Shown here: positions 8,405 through 16,022 of the stretch, piece by piece | Position numbering within the stretch: the stretch's first letter is position 1 | Layout of the letters: each line of letters opens with the position of its first letter | Assembly: GCF_017471675.1 (NCBI RefSeq) | Contig: NZ_JAFUSK010000014.1 | Location: 1 to 64,000, forward strand | Length of the DNA stretch: 64,000 nucleotides | Reading direction: 5' to 3' | From: Pseudobutyrivibrio sp. | GTDB lineage: Bacteria; Bacillota; Clostridia; Lachnospirales; Lachnospiraceae | The notes under the pieces: model-generated | The model's input: only the letters and a program-made list of their open reading frames with translations | Database searches by the model: none | Told to the model about the DNA's origin: nothing | Program-made: the position numbers and the translations under genes

Positions 8405-8989
8405 ATGATTGATATAGAAACTGCAATGAATGGATTGTTAGAGTATGAGAAAGATATTGTAAAACGTGACCGTGAGAGGAGTTTGTTGGAGTACAGGTCT
8501 ACTCTGATAAGTCGACCTGGATATAGAATCGATGAATTTGAACGTTTCATACGAGAAGACTATTTTAGCTGGATGAATACTACTTACTATAAAGAAGAAT
8601 TTAAGTCATATATTCATTTACATCCACATTGTTTATCTGATATTTATGCATCAGTAAAAGAAAACAAAAAAGATTTTGAGAGTATAATAAGCGATATCAT
8701 CAAGATTGATGGGATTGGTGCTGTTTTGGCTACGGGGATGGTTGCGTTGATTGATCCTAATAGATATGGAATAATTAATAATAGCGTGCTTCATCAACTT
8801 CGAAAGTATGGAATGGTTTCGGTTAAACATACAGTGGCATCAGAGTGTGGGATTGATGAAATAATTAAGATGGAGAATGCTCTTGGGCAAATAGCAATGC
8901 ATTTTAATAGTGTATTCCCACACCACAAATGGAATCCTCGAATGGTTGATAAAGCATTGTGGGGTCTGGAGAAGCTTGAAACAAAATAA
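8405..8989 (+). CDS. Hypothetical protein with HhH-glycosylase-like segment
   Basis: I do not recognise the family of this 194-aa protein. The stretch DGIGAVLATGMVALIDPNRY followed by GIINNSVL (about residues 101-128) resembles a helix-hairpin-helix plus following helix of the endonuclease III/AGOG type, where a GIG hairpin is followed by D..r...iD..V. A catalytic Lys/Asp pair cannot be assigned, so it may bind rather than cut DNA. It lies 58 bp after the AbiH/SIR2-like gene in the same direction and may be its partner. The ATG has GGTGGA upstream. Confidence 0.5.
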   Translation: MIDIETAMNGLLEYEKDIVKRDRERSLLEYRSTLISRPGYRIDEFERFIREDYFSWMNTTYYKEEFKSYIHLHPHCLSDIYASVKENKKDFESIISDIIKIDGIGAVLATGMVALIDPNRYGIINNSVLHQLRKYGMVSVKHTVASECGIDEIIKMENALGQIAMHFNSVFPHHKWNPRMVDKALWGLEKLETK

Positions 8990-9043
8990 CAGACATTACA
9001 CTAATGTTTTTGTAATGTTTAAGGTAATGCTGTAAATGGTAAA

Positions 9044-9421
9044 TTGGTTACAAATAAAGTTTGGTTATCATCACCTACAATGCATGGTGAGGAGATTAAA
9101 TATATTCGTGAAGCTTACGACACAAAGTGGATGTCTACAGTGGGTGCTAATCCTAACGAGGTAGAGCGACTTGCGGCTGAAAAGGTGCGCAAGTGGTCTA
9201 CTCAGGCTAGAGAGGCGGCGAGCTGGTATCAGCACGAAGAACTTGTCTACAATTACCGCATTAGCAATGTTATCGCAGGCGGCACCCTCGGCACAGACGG
9301 CAAGCCGTTTGATATAGGAGCGGATATATTTGCTAAGGGATTATGTTTGCCTAGTGATAATAAGATGACACTTGAGTAGCAGGATAGGATTATTGAGGTT
9401 GTTAGGGGTTGTTTTGAGTAG
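9044..9421 (+). pseudogene. Internally deleted DegT/DnrJ/EryC1 aminotransferase
   Basis: Three blocks of a PglE/pilin-glycosylation-type aminotransferase are joined in one frame: the N-terminal VWLSSPTMHGEEIKYIREAY, a middle KVRKWSTQAREAASWYQHEE to YNYRISNVIAG, and a C-terminal FAKGLCLPSDNKMT. About two thirds of the normal ~380 residues, including the PLP lysine, is missing. A TAG at 9377-9379 breaks the frame, after which QDRIIEVVRGCFE completes the usual C-terminus to 9421. It is clearly dead. It is not a copy of either intact aminotransferase in this window (21529, 30445). Confidence 0.85.
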
Positions 9422-9516
9422 GGGTGACTAAATAGCTTCATACATGTATGAAAAGGTCCATTGCTGTAAGGCTAGGTACATTATAGGATAATGTTTATCT
9501 GCTAAGTAAGAAGTAT

Positions 9517-9579
9517 AAATGGATTGATGGACTTAAACCTAAAACTGGTGCCAGCATAATCAAAGCGACCACGTTTAAT
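9517..9579 (+). pseudogene. IS66 tnpC relic, 21 codons
   Basis: KWIDGLKPKTGASIIKATTF aligns with AWLDELTPKTGDSIIKAINY of the intact TnpC (near 2710-2770). Nothing flanking it is recognisable, so an older IS66 copy has been almost erased. Confidence 0.75.
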
Positions 9580-9592
9580 ATATTAAATCAAC

Positions 9593-9634
9593 AAGAGTAC
9601 ACTTATTGACAAAAGTGTACTCTTTTATTATTAT
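9593..9634 (+). promoter_or_regulatory. Promoter with operator palindrome for toxin-antitoxin pair
   Basis: A 12-bp perfect inverted repeat (AAGAGTACACTT 9593-9604, AAGTGTACTCTT 9613-9624) encloses a consensus -35 TTGACA (9606-9611). A 17-bp spacer leads to the -10 TATTAT (9629-9634). A repressor bound to the repeat would block the -35, as expected for an antitoxin-autoregulated operon. Confidence 0.75.
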
Positions 9635-9665
9635 ATTTTTACAAGAATAGTGGAGGCATATCGTT

Positions 9666-10058
9666 ATGGAAGATATGATGAGAGATCCTAATGGATATAG
9701 CCCGAGTGATATAGTTAATAGATTGGTTAATTGTATTTCATCGGGCTATGAGGGAATTGATTACACAGTTATTCCTAGAGATAAAAATGAAAAACTGTTT
9801 AAAGATTATGTTATTACTTCGGCAAAACGTAGGGAAATTCTTAAGTCATTAACAATTAATGATTACAAAAGATGGGAATTTAGTGACAATCCAGATTATG
9901 ATTCATTAGTATATTTTTTTGTAAAGACAGTTAAATTGATACCTAGATACTTTGAAGATGCTTCTGAAAAAGATGTAGATTTATACATCAAGGTTTCATG
10001 GGATGAAAATAACAATAATTTGTTATTTATTATTTCATTTCATGAAAAAGAATACTAA
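9666..10058 (+). CDS. MqsR-like toxin (predicted mRNA interferase)
   Basis: The product is 130 aa. The second half follows the MqsR pattern: EILKSLTINDYKRWEFSD (compare the KSMT..DH stretch of MqsR), then VDLYIKVSWDENNNNLLFII and SFHEKE (compare vYlKi...vliiSFKEK). It is longer than E. coli MqsR (98 aa), with an extra loop between the Trp-containing helix and the last strands. MqsR is a BrnT/RelE-fold endoribonuclease that cuts mRNA. GGAGG lies 11 bases before the ATG. It precedes an MqsA-like zinc-finger protein, which strongly supports the call, although toxin-family similarity is remote and judged by eye. Confidence 0.65.
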   Translation: MEDMMRDPNGYSPSDIVNRLVNCISSGYEGIDYTVIPRDKNEKLFKDYVITSAKRREILKSLTINDYKRWEFSDNPDYDSLVYFFVKTVKLIPRYFEDASEKDVDLYIKVSWDENNNNLLFIISFHEKEY

Positions 10059-10076
10059 TATAAAAGATGATAATTG

Positions 10077-10091
10077 GTGAATATTATTCAC
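10077..10091. promoter_or_regulatory. Palindrome between toxin and antitoxin genes
   Basis: GTGAATATTATTCAC is a perfect 15-nt palindrome in the 86-bp gap between the two genes. It may be a second operator or an internal promoter control site for the antitoxin; TATATAAAG follows. Confidence 0.45.
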
Positions 10092-10144
10092 TTATATAAA
10101 GATGTAAAAATAATACAGATTAATTGAACAATGAGGATTTTTAT

Positions 10145-11155
10145 ATGAATACGAAAGCACGTGGGGGAGAACCTTATGACAAAATCCTGTGCTCCAAGTG
10201 TAGGAGTTTACAGGAGTTTTATGTTAAGACGGAACGTGAACTTCGAAGAGTTAATGGGAAAGATTATGAGTTTAATAAGCGTGTAGCTTATTGTAAGAAA
10301 TGTGGATGTGAAGTTATGGTACCTGGTATAGAGGATGAAAACGAAGCATCATTTGAATACATATTTAGAAAAGAAAATGACTATATACAAATTGAAGAAA
10401 TAAAAGAAATAATTGATAAATATAGCATAGAAAAACGACCTCTATCAAAATTGCTTGGATTTGGAGAGCATACTATAGAAAAATATCTCGACGGACAATT
10501 GCCAAACAGAGAGTATTCAGATTTATTAAGAAAAGTAAATCGGGATTATAGAGTAATGCTGTATTTTTATGAATTAAATAAAGACAAACTTACCCCAAAG
10601 GGTGTTGAAAAAATAAAGGGAAAGCTTGAGTACTATAAATCTATAAATGAATACAGTTCATCAATTGAAAGGTATGCTATTTATATCTTAAATTCAAGTT
10701 ATGAGATAACAAATCTGTCTTTGCAGAAGCTTTTATATTACATTGAAGCGTTTGGTCAAGTGATTCTTGGAGAACAGCTTTTTAATAATAGATGTGAAGC
10801 ATGGAAGTTGGGTCCGGTATATAGAGATATTTATGAGAAATATAAGGTTTTTGGAAGTGACCAAATAGTTATAGATAAAAGCGATACATCTAATATTCTT
10901 GATGAAAAGCATAGAAAACTAGTTGATTATGTTCTGAAACATTTTGCTATATTTAACGGATTTACATTAAAAGAATTAACACATGCTGAAGCACCATGGA
11001 TAGATGCGCACAGTGGCTATGCATTAGATGAACGATGCGAAGAACAAATCACTCACGAATCTATAAAAGATTACTTTGAAAAAGTAAATAATAAATATAA
11101 GCTAAATACAGATGAGGGCGTAAAAGAATATATTGAGTCTTTGGGGGTAATGTAG
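10145..11155 (+). CDS. MqsA-type zinc finger/HTH/Panacea antitoxin
   Basis: This 336-aa protein has three parts. Residues 16-55 hold CSKC and CKKCGC, a YgiT/MqsA-type zinc finger. Residues 84-130 form a helix-turn-helix (LSKLLGFGEHTIEKYLDGQL). From about 178 comes a SocA/Panacea (DUF4065) domain (LQKLLYYIEAFGQVILGEQL, then EAWKLGPVYRDIYEKYK, LTHAEAPW). Panacea domains are known to neutralise diverse toxins, and MqsA neutralises MqsR and represses its own operon. I therefore read this as the antitoxin and repressor for the gene upstream. The ATG at 10145 has AGGA seven bases before it; a TTG at 10124 is the alternative. Confidence 0.85.
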   Translation: MNTKARGGEPYDKILCSKCRSLQEFYVKTERELRRVNGKDYEFNKRVAYCKKCGCEVMVPGIEDENEASFEYIFRKENDYIQIEEIKEIIDKYSIEKRPLSKLLGFGEHTIEKYLDGQLPNREYSDLLRKVNRDYRVMLYFYELNKDKLTPKGVEKIKGKLEYYKSINEYSSSIERYAIYILNSSYEITNLSLQKLLYYIEAFGQVILGEQLFNNRCEAWKLGPVYRDIYEKYKVFGSDQIVIDKSDTSNILDEKHRKLVDYVLKHFAIFNGFTLKELTHAEAPWIDAHSGYALDERCEEQITHESIKDYFEKVNNKYKLNTDEGVKEYIESLGVM

Positions 11156-11348
11156 TAGATATAAGTTTATAGAACGAAAGACCTTGTATTATGAAAGAAG
11201 TTGGATGACTGGGATGACATATTAAGGTTAATAATTGAAAAGAACATGAAAGCCATGGGGTATATGATATACTTATTGAGGAAGGATAAAATGCTAATCC
11301 CGAAATATGCAACTTTACATTTCGCATGACTATTGAAAGGACCCTAAG

Positions 11349-12155
11349 ATGAAACTAATAGACTACAAAAATTCCCTAGTAGACAGCTACAAGAAAAATA
11401 AGAGAACATTTACCTTTTATCTTATACTTAGAGGCTTGGTAATACTCACTCTTATCAGATGCATTATTACAAGAAACTACGAAAGTGCAGCAATCTGCAT
11501 CCTATCATTGTTGTTGTTCTTAATGCCAGCATTTTTGCAGGATAAAATGAAGATAGAATTTCCAGCTGTATTCCAGGCCATAATATTCGGATTTATATAC
11601 GCTGCAGAAATATTAGGTGAAGTAAATCATTATTATGTGATGATTCCTGGATGGGACACGATGCTGCATACCATGAACGGCTTCCTGTGCGCAGCCATCG
11701 GGTTTTCACTCATCTATCTGTTAAACAGAAGCAGCAAACATATTAATTTATCACCATTTTATTTGACCCTAGTGGCTTTTTGCTTTTCTATGACAGTTGG
11801 GGTTATTTGGGAGTTCTTTGAATTTACCATGGACCAGCTTTTCTATCTAGACATGCAAAAGGATTTCATAGTAAAAGAAATCGGTTCAGTTACACTGGAC
11901 CCAGCAAATAGTGGAATGCCTTTCGTTATCAACAACATTTCAGAAACTATAATCAAAACAGCAGACGGACAATCATACGTAGTACCGGGCGGCTACCTTG
12001 ATATTGGTATCATCGATACAATGAAGGATTTGCTGGTAAACTTAGTCGGAGCTGTGGCATTCAGCATCATAGGCTACACTACATTAAGATTTTCAAAGAA
12101 ATCCGTGATTGCAGATAACCTTATGATTAAGCCAAAGGAGACTGACGAGGAGTAA
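11349..12155 (+). CDS. Polytopic membrane protein, YjdF/DUF2238-like
   Basis: This 268-aa protein has about six to seven hydrophobic helices (residues 24-38, 46-62, 75-92, 106-125, 140-160, 225-245). The motif GWDTMLHTMNGFLCA, followed by VIWEFFEF, is typical of the DUF2238/YjdF family of unknown function. A 40-residue non-membrane loop lies between 165 and 205. It ends 15 bp before the choloylglycine-hydrolase gene, so the two are probably one operon, and transport or sensing linked to that enzyme's substrate is possible but unproven. AAAGGA precedes the ATG. Confidence 0.7.
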   Translation: MKLIDYKNSLVDSYKKNKRTFTFYLILRGLVILTLIRCIITRNYESAAICILSLLLFLMPAFLQDKMKIEFPAVFQAIIFGFIYAAEILGEVNHYYVMIPGWDTMLHTMNGFLCAAIGFSLIYLLNRSSKHINLSPFYLTLVAFCFSMTVGVIWEFFEFTMDQLFYLDMQKDFIVKEIGSVTLDPANSGMPFVINNISETIIKTADGQSYVVPGGYLDIGIIDTMKDLLVNLVGAVAFSIIGYTTLRFSKKSVIADNLMIKPKETDEE

Positions 12156-12170
12156 AAAGGGGGAGAGTTT

Positions 12171-13145
12171 ATGTGTACAGCAGCAACATACTACAGTAAG
12201 GACCATTACTTTGGACGAAACTTAGATTTAGAGTTTTCATATAACGAAACAGTGACAATCATGCCAAGAAATTATCAACTGCATATACGACATGCGGCCG
12301 ATTTAGATAGCCATTACGCATTGCTCGGAATGGCGTATGTGGTTGATAATTATCCACTGTTTTATGATGCTATAAATGAAAAGGGTCTTGGCATGGCTGG
12401 CCTGAACTTTCCTGATAATGCCGATTACAAAGATATTGTAGAGGGGAAGGACAATATCACTCCTTTTGAATTTATTCCTTGGATATTAGGGCAGTGTGCT
12501 TCTGTGAAAGAGGCCAGATTGTTATTGGATAAAATCAATCTGATTAACGAAAACTTCAGCGACCAATTGCCTTTGTCACCTCTTCACTGGATGATTTCAG
12601 ATAAGACAGAATCCATAGTTGTGGAGCAGACAAAAACTGGACTTCGCATTTACGATAATCCTGTAGGCGTAATGACCAACAATCCTACCTTTGACATACA
12701 GCTGTTTGAACTGAATAAATATATGGCACTTACTGCCGAGCCAGCCCAGAACACATTTGCAGAAGGAATATCATTGAACCAGTATAGCCGTGGAATGGGA
12801 GCAATAGGTCTACCGGGAGATTTATCATCCACATCCCGTTTCGTAAAAGCTGCTTTCACCAGGATGAATTCAATTTCAGGAGAATCAGAACTAGAAAGCG
12901 TAAGCCAATTCTTCCATATCCTAGGTTCTGTAGACCAACAGCGTGGTTGCGTTCATTTAGGCGGTGAAGCATATGAAATAACTATCTACACCTCGTGTTG
13001 TAATTTGGATAAGGGAATTTATTATTACAACACATACGAGAATCATCAGATTACAGCTGTAGATATGCACAAGACCAATCTGGACGGAACAGAGTTATCA
13101 ACATATCCGCTGAGACATGGTGAGAATATATTTTTTGAGAATTGA
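12171..13145 (+). CDS. Choloylglycine hydrolase family (bile salt hydrolase/PVA-like)
   Basis: This 324-aa Ntn-hydrolase starts MCTAATYYSK, so Cys2 becomes the N-terminal nucleophile once Met is removed. Other family residues are visible: R16 and D19 in FGRNLDLEF, Asn in GMAGLNFPDN, Asn in VMTNNPTFD, and Arg in STSRFVKAAF. Such enzymes hydrolyse conjugated bile salts, penicillin V or N-acyl homoserine lactones; the substrate cannot be decided from sequence. There is no signal peptide, so it is cytoplasmic. GGGGGAGAG precedes the ATG. It follows a membrane protein gene at 15 bp. Confidence 0.9.
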   Translation: MCTAATYYSKDHYFGRNLDLEFSYNETVTIMPRNYQLHIRHAADLDSHYALLGMAYVVDNYPLFYDAINEKGLGMAGLNFPDNADYKDIVEGKDNITPFEFIPWILGQCASVKEARLLLDKINLINENFSDQLPLSPLHWMISDKTESIVVEQTKTGLRIYDNPVGVMTNNPTFDIQLFELNKYMALTAEPAQNTFAEGISLNQYSRGMGAIGLPGDLSSTSRFVKAAFTRMNSISGESELESVSQFFHILGSVDQQRGCVHLGGEAYEITIYTSCCNLDKGIYYYNTYENHQITAVDMHKTNLDGTELSTYPLRHGENIFFEN

Positions 13146-13225
13146 ATGGATATTGCAAAGACTACGATTGAGACATGTGATGCAGCAGTTAATTTAAATA
13201 GCGTGTCATAAAATTTATAATCTAA

Positions 13226-13258
13226 CATATTGAAAATATGACAAAGAGGATATATAAT
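13226..13258 (+). promoter_or_regulatory. Promoter and operator of XRE-ImmA-PIN operon
   Basis: TTGAAA (13230-13235), a 17-bp spacer and TATAAT (13253-13258) make a near-consensus promoter. The perfect palindrome CATATTGAAAATATG (13226-13240) covers the -35 and is the obvious site for the XRE repressor encoded next. Confidence 0.75.
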
Positions 13259-13283
13259 AAGATTATGGAACGGAGGTAACAAT

Positions 13284-13616
13284 ATGGAAGAAAGTATTCA
13301 ATGCAATAGATTAAAGGAATTGCGGAAGAATAGCAAACTAACTCAAGATCAAATGGCTCAATACCTTGGAGTAGACCAAAGTTTAGTTACAAAACTTGAA
13401 AATGGGACTAGGGTATTAAATGTATCACTAATTGAAAAAATATGTAGTTTATTCTGTTGTACAGAAAATTACTTATTAGGGATAGATGATGAATTCACTC
13501 CAATGACATTTGCATTTAGAGCAAATTGTATTCAGGCAGAAGATTTGGAAAGTATAGCTGCAGTTAATAGAATTGCAAGAAATATTAAATATATGAACAA
13601 CTTATTGGAGAATTAA
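13284..13616 (+). CDS. XRE-family transcriptional regulator
   Basis: This is a 110-aa DNA-binding protein. The N-terminal 60 residues are a Cro/cI-type helix-turn-helix (LKELRKNSKLTQDQMAQYLG, then VDQSLVTKLENGTRVL). The C-terminal 45 residues (FAFRANCIQAEDLESIAAVN) are typical of XRE proteins paired with ImmA/IrrE peptidases, which cleave or relieve such repressors. GGAGG lies ahead of the ATG. It is the first gene of a tightly packed three-gene operon and probably represses its own promoter. Confidence 0.9.
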   Translation: MEESIQCNRLKELRKNSKLTQDQMAQYLGVDQSLVTKLENGTRVLNVSLIEKICSLFCCTENYLLGIDDEFTPMTFAFRANCIQAEDLESIAAVNRIARNIKYMNNLLEN

Positions 13617-13617
13617 T

Positions 13618-14373
13618 ATGAAAACAGATCAGGAATTGAATTCACTTGCATTACAGACTCGAAGAGGCTGGAATGAAGATGGATATTCGCCAATTGATAT
13701 TTTTGGAATAGTCAATGGGTGGAAAGAACGGAATATTACCATTCTTAGATATCCATTATCAGATAGAATTAGCGGTATGTGTACCAAAGTGGATGAGGAT
13801 ATCGTCATTTGTATAAATTCAAAGACTTCCTACGGTAGGCAACGATTTACACTTGCGCACGAGCTTTATCATGTACTTTATGAAAACATAGTTGGCCAAG
13901 TAATATGTAATAAAAACATGGGTGATAATCAAACGGATTCTGAAAAAGAAGCAGATAAGTTCGCTAGTTATTTGCTACTACCTTATGATGCTTTGTATCA
14001 ATACGCTGCTAATATAAATCAAGAATGGACTCTTGAAAGGGTTATAGAAGCTGAACAATTTTTTCAAATAAGTCATATGGCAATGTTATTTAGATTAGCA
14101 AGTAATGGTTTTATTGATGAAAATGAAGAAGAAAGTTTTAAAGATATTACAGTATCTAGAGTTGCTGCATTACTAGGGTATGGTAAGGAATTATATCAAC
14201 CATCGCCTCAAAATAGAGAATATTTTGCAACTGGTGAATATATCCGTAAAATCGAAGAGCTGTCAAGCAAAGACTTGATTTCCGATGGTAAGAGAGAAGA
14301 ATTATTATTGGATGGCTATAGGGCTGATATTGTATACAATCTTGAAGAGGAGGAAGGTAACTTGAATGACTAA
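13618..14373 (+). CDS. ImmA/IrrE family metallopeptidase
   Basis: This 251-aa COG2856-type zinc peptidase carries the HExxH motif as H81-ELY-H85, in FTLAHELYHVLYEN. The downstream helix EKEADKFASYLLLP supplies the third ligand Glu, exactly as in ImmA. The C-terminal region (FQISHMAMLFRLASNGFI) is the usual substrate-recognition helix bundle. ImmA cleaves the cI-like repressor ImmR in ICEBs1, so cleavage of the XRE protein next door is the expected role. It starts one base after the XRE stop and overlaps the PIN-like gene by 8 bp. Confidence 0.93.
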   Translation: MKTDQELNSLALQTRRGWNEDGYSPIDIFGIVNGWKERNITILRYPLSDRISGMCTKVDEDIVICINSKTSYGRQRFTLAHELYHVLYENIVGQVICNKNMGDNQTDSEKEADKFASYLLLPYDALYQYAANINQEWTLERVIEAEQFFQISHMAMLFRLASNGFIDENEEESFKDITVSRVAALLGYGKELYQPSPQNREYFATGEYIRKIEELSSKDLISDGKREELLLDGYRADIVYNLEEEEGNLND

Positions 14374-14929
14374 TGAGTATTTCTTCGACACAGATTGTTT
14401 GTCAGCTTTTCTGTGGATAAATGATATAAATATATTAAGTGAACTCTATGGAGGGCGAATAATTTTTCCAGGACCGGTATATGAGGAATTATCTAATCCA
14501 GCTATCCCTCATTTAAAACGCAGAGCTGATATTCTATTGGCTAATAAGAGTGCTCAAATTCAAGAAATAGAGTTTGGCACAGAGGAGTATAGAGTATATC
14601 AAGCACTTGTTTACGGGCAGGAAGGAAACAAGCAAATTGGTAAAGGCGAGGCTGTGGGAATTGCTCTCGCTAAAATACATAATGGCGTCCTAGCAAGTAA
14701 CAATTACAAAGATATAGCTCCATATATTGATAAATATGGATTGAAGCATATTGATACCGGGATGATATTGACTGAGGCTCTAAAAAAGAATTTGATAACC
14801 GAAGAAGATGGAAATGATATTTGGGCTAGAATGCTTGCAAAAAACCGCAAATTACCCAGTGACTCTTTTACTGAATATTTGCATATGCGGTCTACTAGTA
14901 ACGAATGTAAGGGGAAACCTTATATATAA
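14366..14929 (+). CDS. PIN-like domain protein, probable toxin
   Basis: This 187-aa protein begins FFDTDCLSAF with an early Asp, followed by VYEELSNPAI (Glu), GKGEAVGIALA (Glu/Asp position 3) and LASNNYKDIAPY (Asp). This is the acidic order of PIN-fold nucleases. Such genes often follow XRE-ImmA pairs and are treated as toxins or effectors. It overlaps the peptidase gene by 8 bp, so translation is coupled. The last 30 residues are specific to this protein. RNase activity is inferred from the fold only. Confidence 0.75.
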   Translation: MTNEYFFDTDCLSAFLWINDINILSELYGGRIIFPGPVYEELSNPAIPHLKRRADILLANKSAQIQEIEFGTEEYRVYQALVYGQEGNKQIGKGEAVGIALAKIHNGVLASNNYKDIAPYIDKYGLKHIDTGMILTEALKKNLITEEDGNDIWARMLAKNRKLPSDSFTEYLHMRSTSNECKGKPYI

Positions 14930-14932
14930 AAA

Positions 14933-14956
14933 GGAACTAAGTAATAACTTAGTTCC
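14933..14956 (-). terminator. Hairpin, terminator-like on minus strand
   Basis: GGAACTAAGT, loop AATA, ACTTAGTTCC is a 10-bp perfect stem. Plus-strand DNA after it has no T-run, but minus-strand DNA after it reads TTTTTATATA. It may stop an antisense transcript, or serve weakly for the operon on its left. Confidence 0.5.
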
Positions 14957-14968
14957 CTGATTAGCAGC

Positions 14969-15033
14969 GGATAAGATTGAAATGATATACGCCACTTTCA
15001 TTTAGCACATGAAAAGTATAACAAATCTTATCC
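14969..15033 (+). other. Long imperfect hairpin upstream of small basic protein
   Basis: GGATAAGATT (14969-14978) pairs with AATCTTATCC (15024-15033). Inside, GATATAC/GTATA and ACTTTCAT/ATGAAAAG extend the pairing into a 65-nt rod. It ends 56 bases before the start of the 42-aa basic protein and could be a structured leader or an antisense small RNA. No known class was recognised. Confidence 0.4.
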
Positions 15034-15088
15034 TATGCTACAAATCCAAATTGTATTTTGGAAATAATAGTAAAGGAGGATAAGAGAG

Positions 15089-15217
15089 ATGGGAAAAATT
15101 CATCATGGTGGTAAAGTTGGTAAAGCTGGCAGAATTTTAGCAAGAAAAACATCTTCTAGCGCTGCTAAAAGTAAAGCTGCTAAAACTCTGAATAGCCACA
15201 AACAAAAGTATCATTAG
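15089..15217 (+). CDS. Very small basic Lys/His-rich protein
   Basis: The 42-codon product (starting MGKIHHGGKVGKAGRILARK and ending SHKQKYH) has about 14 Lys/Arg and five His and no acidic residue. A near-perfect ribosome site, AAAGGAGGA, lies eight bases before the ATG, and a strong terminator follows the stop by 23 bases, so expression is likely. I do not recognise the family. Nucleic-acid binding is suggested only by charge. The start of a similar peptide (MGKKNCNKNN) recurs in decayed form at 15303. Confidence 0.7.
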   Translation: MGKIHHGGKVGKAGRILARKTSSSAAKSKAAKTLNSHKQKYH

Positions 15218-15240
15218 TTATTCGATACAATTACAATGTT

Positions 15241-15272
15241 ATAAGAGGAGGTGTGACACCTCCTCTTATTTC
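15241..15272 (+). terminator. Rho-independent terminator after small basic gene
   Basis: ATAAGAGGAGGTG, loop TGA, CACCTCCTCTTAT is a 13-bp perfect stem, followed by TTTCACTTTA. Confidence 0.85.
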
Positions 15273-15302
15273 ACTTTATATAAGTTTTTATATGGGGGCA
15301 TA

Positions 15303-15446
15303 ATGGGAAAGAAAAATTGCAATAAAAATAATGAAAAAAAATAATGAGTTAAATATATTAAAATTGGCCATGGCGCAAAAACTAAGAGTAAAAAGAATCA
15401 GATGAATGCAAATCCTGCTTATGATATTATTAGAATAATATTATAG
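15303..15446 (+). pseudogene. Possible decayed paralogue of small basic protein
   Basis: MGKKNCNKNNEKK stops after 13 codons. In another frame, GHGAKTKSKKNQMNANPAYD continues to a TAG at 15446. The Gly-Lys start and Lys-rich content resemble the 42-aa protein just upstream. The link is by composition only. Confidence 0.35.
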
Positions 15447-15457
15447 GGAGGATTTTT

Positions 15458-15952
15458 ATGAGACGCAGAGAACGAGAAATTACAGATCCAAATCAAATAC
15501 AAGAAATCTTAGACACCTGCAGTTATCTGCATTTAGGCTTGGTGGATGATGGCATGCCTTACGTGGTCCCACTTAATTATGGGGTTACTAAGGATGAATC
15601 CGATGGACATTATGTATTATACCTTCACGGAGCTCACGAAGGCCGGAAGTTGGACATCATCAGAAAGAATCCTAATTGCTGCTTCACAATGGAACGTAAT
15701 GTGGAACTATTCGAAGGTCGAATGGCCTGCCAATACGGAATGGTTTACGAATGTGTAATGGGTTTTGGAACAGTCACCATAGTAGAGGATGTGGATGAAA
15801 AGATTAATTCACTGAAGATTCTTATGAAGACACAAACTGGCCGTGATGATTTCCAGTTTGATGAGCGAATGGTGTCTATTGTTACGGTTATGAGAATTGA
15901 TGTTAACGAACTTACTGCTAAGAGAAGACCTTTGCCTGGAAGCGAAGGTTAA
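15458..15952 (+). CDS. Pyridoxamine 5'-phosphate oxidase/NimA-like flavoprotein
   Basis: This 164-aa split-barrel FMN-binding protein is of the NimA/PNPOx-like group. It has the N-terminal helix ITDPNQIQEILDTCSYLHLG, strand GMPYVVPLNYG, then YLHGAHEGRKLDIIRKNPN with the conserved HG..GRK flavin/phosphate segment, and CFTMERN. The C-terminus ELTAKRRPLPGSE is conserved. Members reduce small nitro or quinone compounds; here the substrate is unknown. GGGAGG precedes the ATG. A collapsed paralogue with identical ends lies at 26739. Confidence 0.85.
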   Translation: MRRREREITDPNQIQEILDTCSYLHLGLVDDGMPYVVPLNYGVTKDESDGHYVLYLHGAHEGRKLDIIRKNPNCCFTMERNVELFEGRMACQYGMVYECVMGFGTVTIVEDVDEKINSLKILMKTQTGRDDFQFDERMVSIVTVMRIDVNELTAKRRPLPGSEG

Positions 15953-16022
15953 TCTTTGGCGAAACCTACGATGTTATGTATACTGCAAAATATAGGATTA
16001 ATAAGAAAAGACTTTCGAATAA

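Noticed and set aside
9593..9624. Rho-independent terminator reading of the 12-bp palindrome
   Set aside because: It encloses a consensus -35 with a well-spaced -10, and no intact gene ends upstream, so an operator fits better.
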